The notes beneath the pieces were generated by a model that had not been told where the DNA came from, did no database searches, and worked only from the letters and a program-made list of their open reading frames with translations. From the NCBI GenBank assembly GCA_016124635.1, contig WGNJ01000012.1:105045-169044 (forward strand): a stretch of DNA of 64,000 bases, written 5' to 3'. Origin of the DNA: Alphaproteobacteria bacterium. GTDB taxonomy: Bacteria > Pseudomonadota > Alphaproteobacteria > Micropepsales > Micropepsaceae. Of the stretch, positions 62,475 through 64,000 are shown in pieces. Numbering within the stretch: the first letter of the stretch is position 1; every line of letters starts with the position of its first letter. The position numbers and the translations under genes are program-made.

Positions 62475-63956
62475 ATGAGGTCGAGGGCACCAAGTTGGGT
62501 TGCTATGGCGGCAATTGCGGCCGTTGCCGCGGTTGCAACCATCTCGTTGTCGATCCGCACGGCCTTCGCTCACGGCGCATCTGAAGCCGAAGCTCTGACC
62601 GAACCGTCGACGGACCCGTACGACTTTCCGAATATCGAGCTCTGCTGCCAGCCCCATCATCCGCGCGGACCGAGCTTCTGCCAGCGCTTCCCGGACGAGC
62701 CGCGCTGCCATCGCGATCGCCGTAGGCACCACGGGGGCTATCGTCACCATCGTGGTCACGACGAGGTCGATGTCGATTGCGGCGCCGGCTCCAGGTCGCG
62801 CCATGTCTTCACGAGTCTTCAGGAAGCCGTCGAGGACGTCGAGGACGGCGGCCTCATCCGCGTGCGCTCTGCTTTTCCAGGCAGCGGCTGCGTGGGCAAT
62901 GTCGTCATTACCAAGAACGTGACGATCGTTGGCGTCGGCGAGAACGGCGGCAGGTCGCTTGACGAGGCCTATCGCCCATCACGCAGCGGTCGCCCGATCA
63001 CGGCGGTCGTTGACGGCTGCATTAGCATTTGGGGTCCGGGTCGTCCGCGCGTGACGCTGCGTGACATCGAGATACTGGGCACCACCAGCGGTTATGTGAA
63101 GGACTGCAACCCGATCCCGAGGGTGAACGAAGGCTCTAGCGGCCTGACGCCGCCGCGTCAGCGCTCGGGCGCCAATCTCTTTACGGCGCTGATGATCGAC
63201 GGCGGTACGTTCGTCGGCTCGAACGTGAGCGTGCGCTCGGCCGGGCGCGCCTTCTTTGCCGAGCACAGCGTGGTCGAGATCACCGGCGGCAACTTCGCGG
63301 CCCACCCCGCCTATGACGCCGCCGATGCCGCGATGTGGTTGCTTCGGACTCAAGCCCGACTGCAGGGCGTTTCGATTGCCGGCGGCCAGGACGGCGTCGT
63401 CATCAGCATGTTGGATCGTTATCCCGTGACCTTCAGGGACGTCGCGATCTTGCCTGTGCGCACGCAAGTCGGAGGTGTCTATCCGGAAGATGGCCGACTC
63501 TATCGCGGCAAGACCGGCGTGCGGGTAAAGGTGGACTACGAGGATCTGCCGTCCACCGCGGATCATGAGGTCGCTCAGTTCAATTGGACGGGCGGCACGG
63601 TGCATGGCTACCGGCAGGGCATCGATGTGGGTCCCGGCGTCAACGGCACGATCAACGGCGTGACCATCATCGATACCAAGCGCGCGACGCATTTTGCGCG
63701 CGGCGCGCAGCTCATGTTCGCGAACAATAAGATCACCGGCAATCGGCAAGTTGGCATCCAGATCGATCCGGGCGCGATCGGTCAGGCGGTGAACAACGAC
63801 ATCACTTGGAGCCGTGGAGACTGCATTTGTTACGGGGACGAATGTACGCGCGGCAAGGATGGTGACTTTGGCGGCTTCGGTCTGCACGGCAATGTTTGCC
63901 GCAGCGATAGTGGTCGCGGACGTGATTACAAAGATGTGGGCGGGGACGATTGGTGA
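62475..63956 (+). CDS. Secreted beta-helix-like protein
   Basis: The ATG at 62475 begins a Sec signal (MRSRAPSWVAMAAIAAVAAVATISL, cleavage near AFA). The 493-residue product has a Cys/Pro/His-rich entry (CCQPHHPRG, RHHGGYRHHRGH) and then a pectate-lyase-like right-handed beta-helix pattern: FTSLQEAVEDVEDGGLIRV, KNVTIVGVGENGG, GVSIAGGQDGVVI, GYRQGIDVGPGVNGTINGVTI. There is no catalytic motif I can name. It ends in cysteine-bearing loops (DCICYGDEC) and a DYKDVGGDDW tail. Probably a surface or periplasmic carbohydrate- or adhesin-type protein. Confidence 0.75.
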   Translation: MRSRAPSWVAMAAIAAVAAVATISLSIRTAFAHGASEAEALTEPSTDPYDFPNIELCCQPHHPRGPSFCQRFPDEPRCHRDRRRHHGGYRHHRGHDEVDVDCGAGSRSRHVFTSLQEAVEDVEDGGLIRVRSAFPGSGCVGNVVITKNVTIVGVGENGGRSLDEAYRPSRSGRPITAVVDGCISIWGPGRPRVTLRDIEILGTTSGYVKDCNPIPRVNEGSSGLTPPRQRSGANLFTALMIDGGTFVGSNVSVRSAGRAFFAEHSVVEITGGNFAAHPAYDAADAAMWLLRTQARLQGVSIAGGQDGVVISMLDRYPVTFRDVAILPVRTQVGGVYPEDGRLYRGKTGVRVKVDYEDLPSTADHEVAQFNWTGGTVHGYRQGIDVGPGVNGTINGVTIIDTKRATHFARGAQLMFANNKITGNRQVGIQIDPGAIGQAVNNDITWSRGDCICYGDECTRGKDGDFGGFGLHGNVCRSDSGRGRDYKDVGGDDW

Positions 63957-63966
63957 GAGGCGGCCA

Positions 63967-64000
63967 ATGAGGGTGCTGCGCGGCAGATGGGGGAGGGCGG
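63967..64000 (+). CDS. Start of a further gene, cut by the window edge
   Basis: An ATG at 63967 follows a GAGAGGCGG purine run about 4-10 bases upstream and comes 10 bases after the stop of the beta-helix gene. Only 11 codons (basic, MRVLRGRWGRA) are visible, consistent with a signal peptide start but too short to classify. Confidence 0.4.
   Translation, partial: MRVLRGRWGRA

Overview
The window is a gene-dense, GC-rich chromosomal segment with short intergenic gaps and many 1-4 nt start/stop overlaps. The content suggests an aerobic, Gram-negative alphaproteobacterium, possibly Hyphomicrobiales or a neighbouring order: a TonB-dependent receptor, lipoproteins, Tat-like signals, a branched-chain 2-oxoacid dehydrogenase, extradiol aromatic catabolism, and small families common in that class. 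The order is an inference; no rRNA or tRNA was found to test it. I saw no insertion sequence, CRISPR array, prophage or origin.

Layout. 1-2450: small membrane and secreted proteins plus a decayed patch, where a remnant of an HNH-associated domain runs into a PhyH-type dioxygenase lacking its N-terminus. 2838-6104: a lactone oxidase with a haem c lipoprotein, divergent from an FAD-linked 2-hydroxyacid dehydrogenase. 6680-10297: a GST-like protein, a membrane-anchored Cys-type sulfatase and an exported formylglycine-generating enzyme, tightly linked. 10300-16502: an MFS transporter, an HtrA-like protein without catalytic residues paired with a LuxR-type regulator, and a large membrane protein with a C-terminal patatin domain. 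17064-24602: five overlapping genes (TonB receptor, YfiR-like protein, PAS histidine kinase, single-domain response regulator, hybrid kinase) that look like one sensory pathway. 24867-29838: a complete branched-chain 2-oxoacid dehydrogenase operon. 29852-31831: a single-chain arginase/ornithine cyclodeaminase. 32958-37671: a 2-oxoacid:acceptor oxidoreductase with a GltD-like NAD(P)H partner.

38283-41839: three linked genes of unknown function (a helical TelA-like protein, a single-pass membrane protein, a coiled-coil protein with a Gly/Arg-rich tail). I consider this the best candidate for an undescribed system. 41975-46610: an aromatic-type catabolic operon led by its own TetR regulator, which has two tandem operator-like repeats at its start. 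46620-48673: a HupE/UreJ-like membrane protein with a SurA/PpiC-like partner. 48939-52251: a second TetR unit with DUF1330 and DUF3604 proteins behind a perfect palindrome. 52361-60591: mostly single genes (DUF924, DUF882 peptidase, esterase, glycine-zipper lipoprotein, YbjN-like, DUF885, GDPD, DsbA-fold isomerase). 60932-64000: a Sel1-repeat protein, a secreted beta-helix-like protein and the first codons of another gene.

Working together: branched-chain 2-oxoacid oxidation, arginine-to-proline conversion, 2-oxoacid:ferredoxin chemistry and ring-cleavage catabolism point to a versatile heterotroph growing on amino acids and aromatics. All functions are read from motifs and remembered family features; no database search was run.
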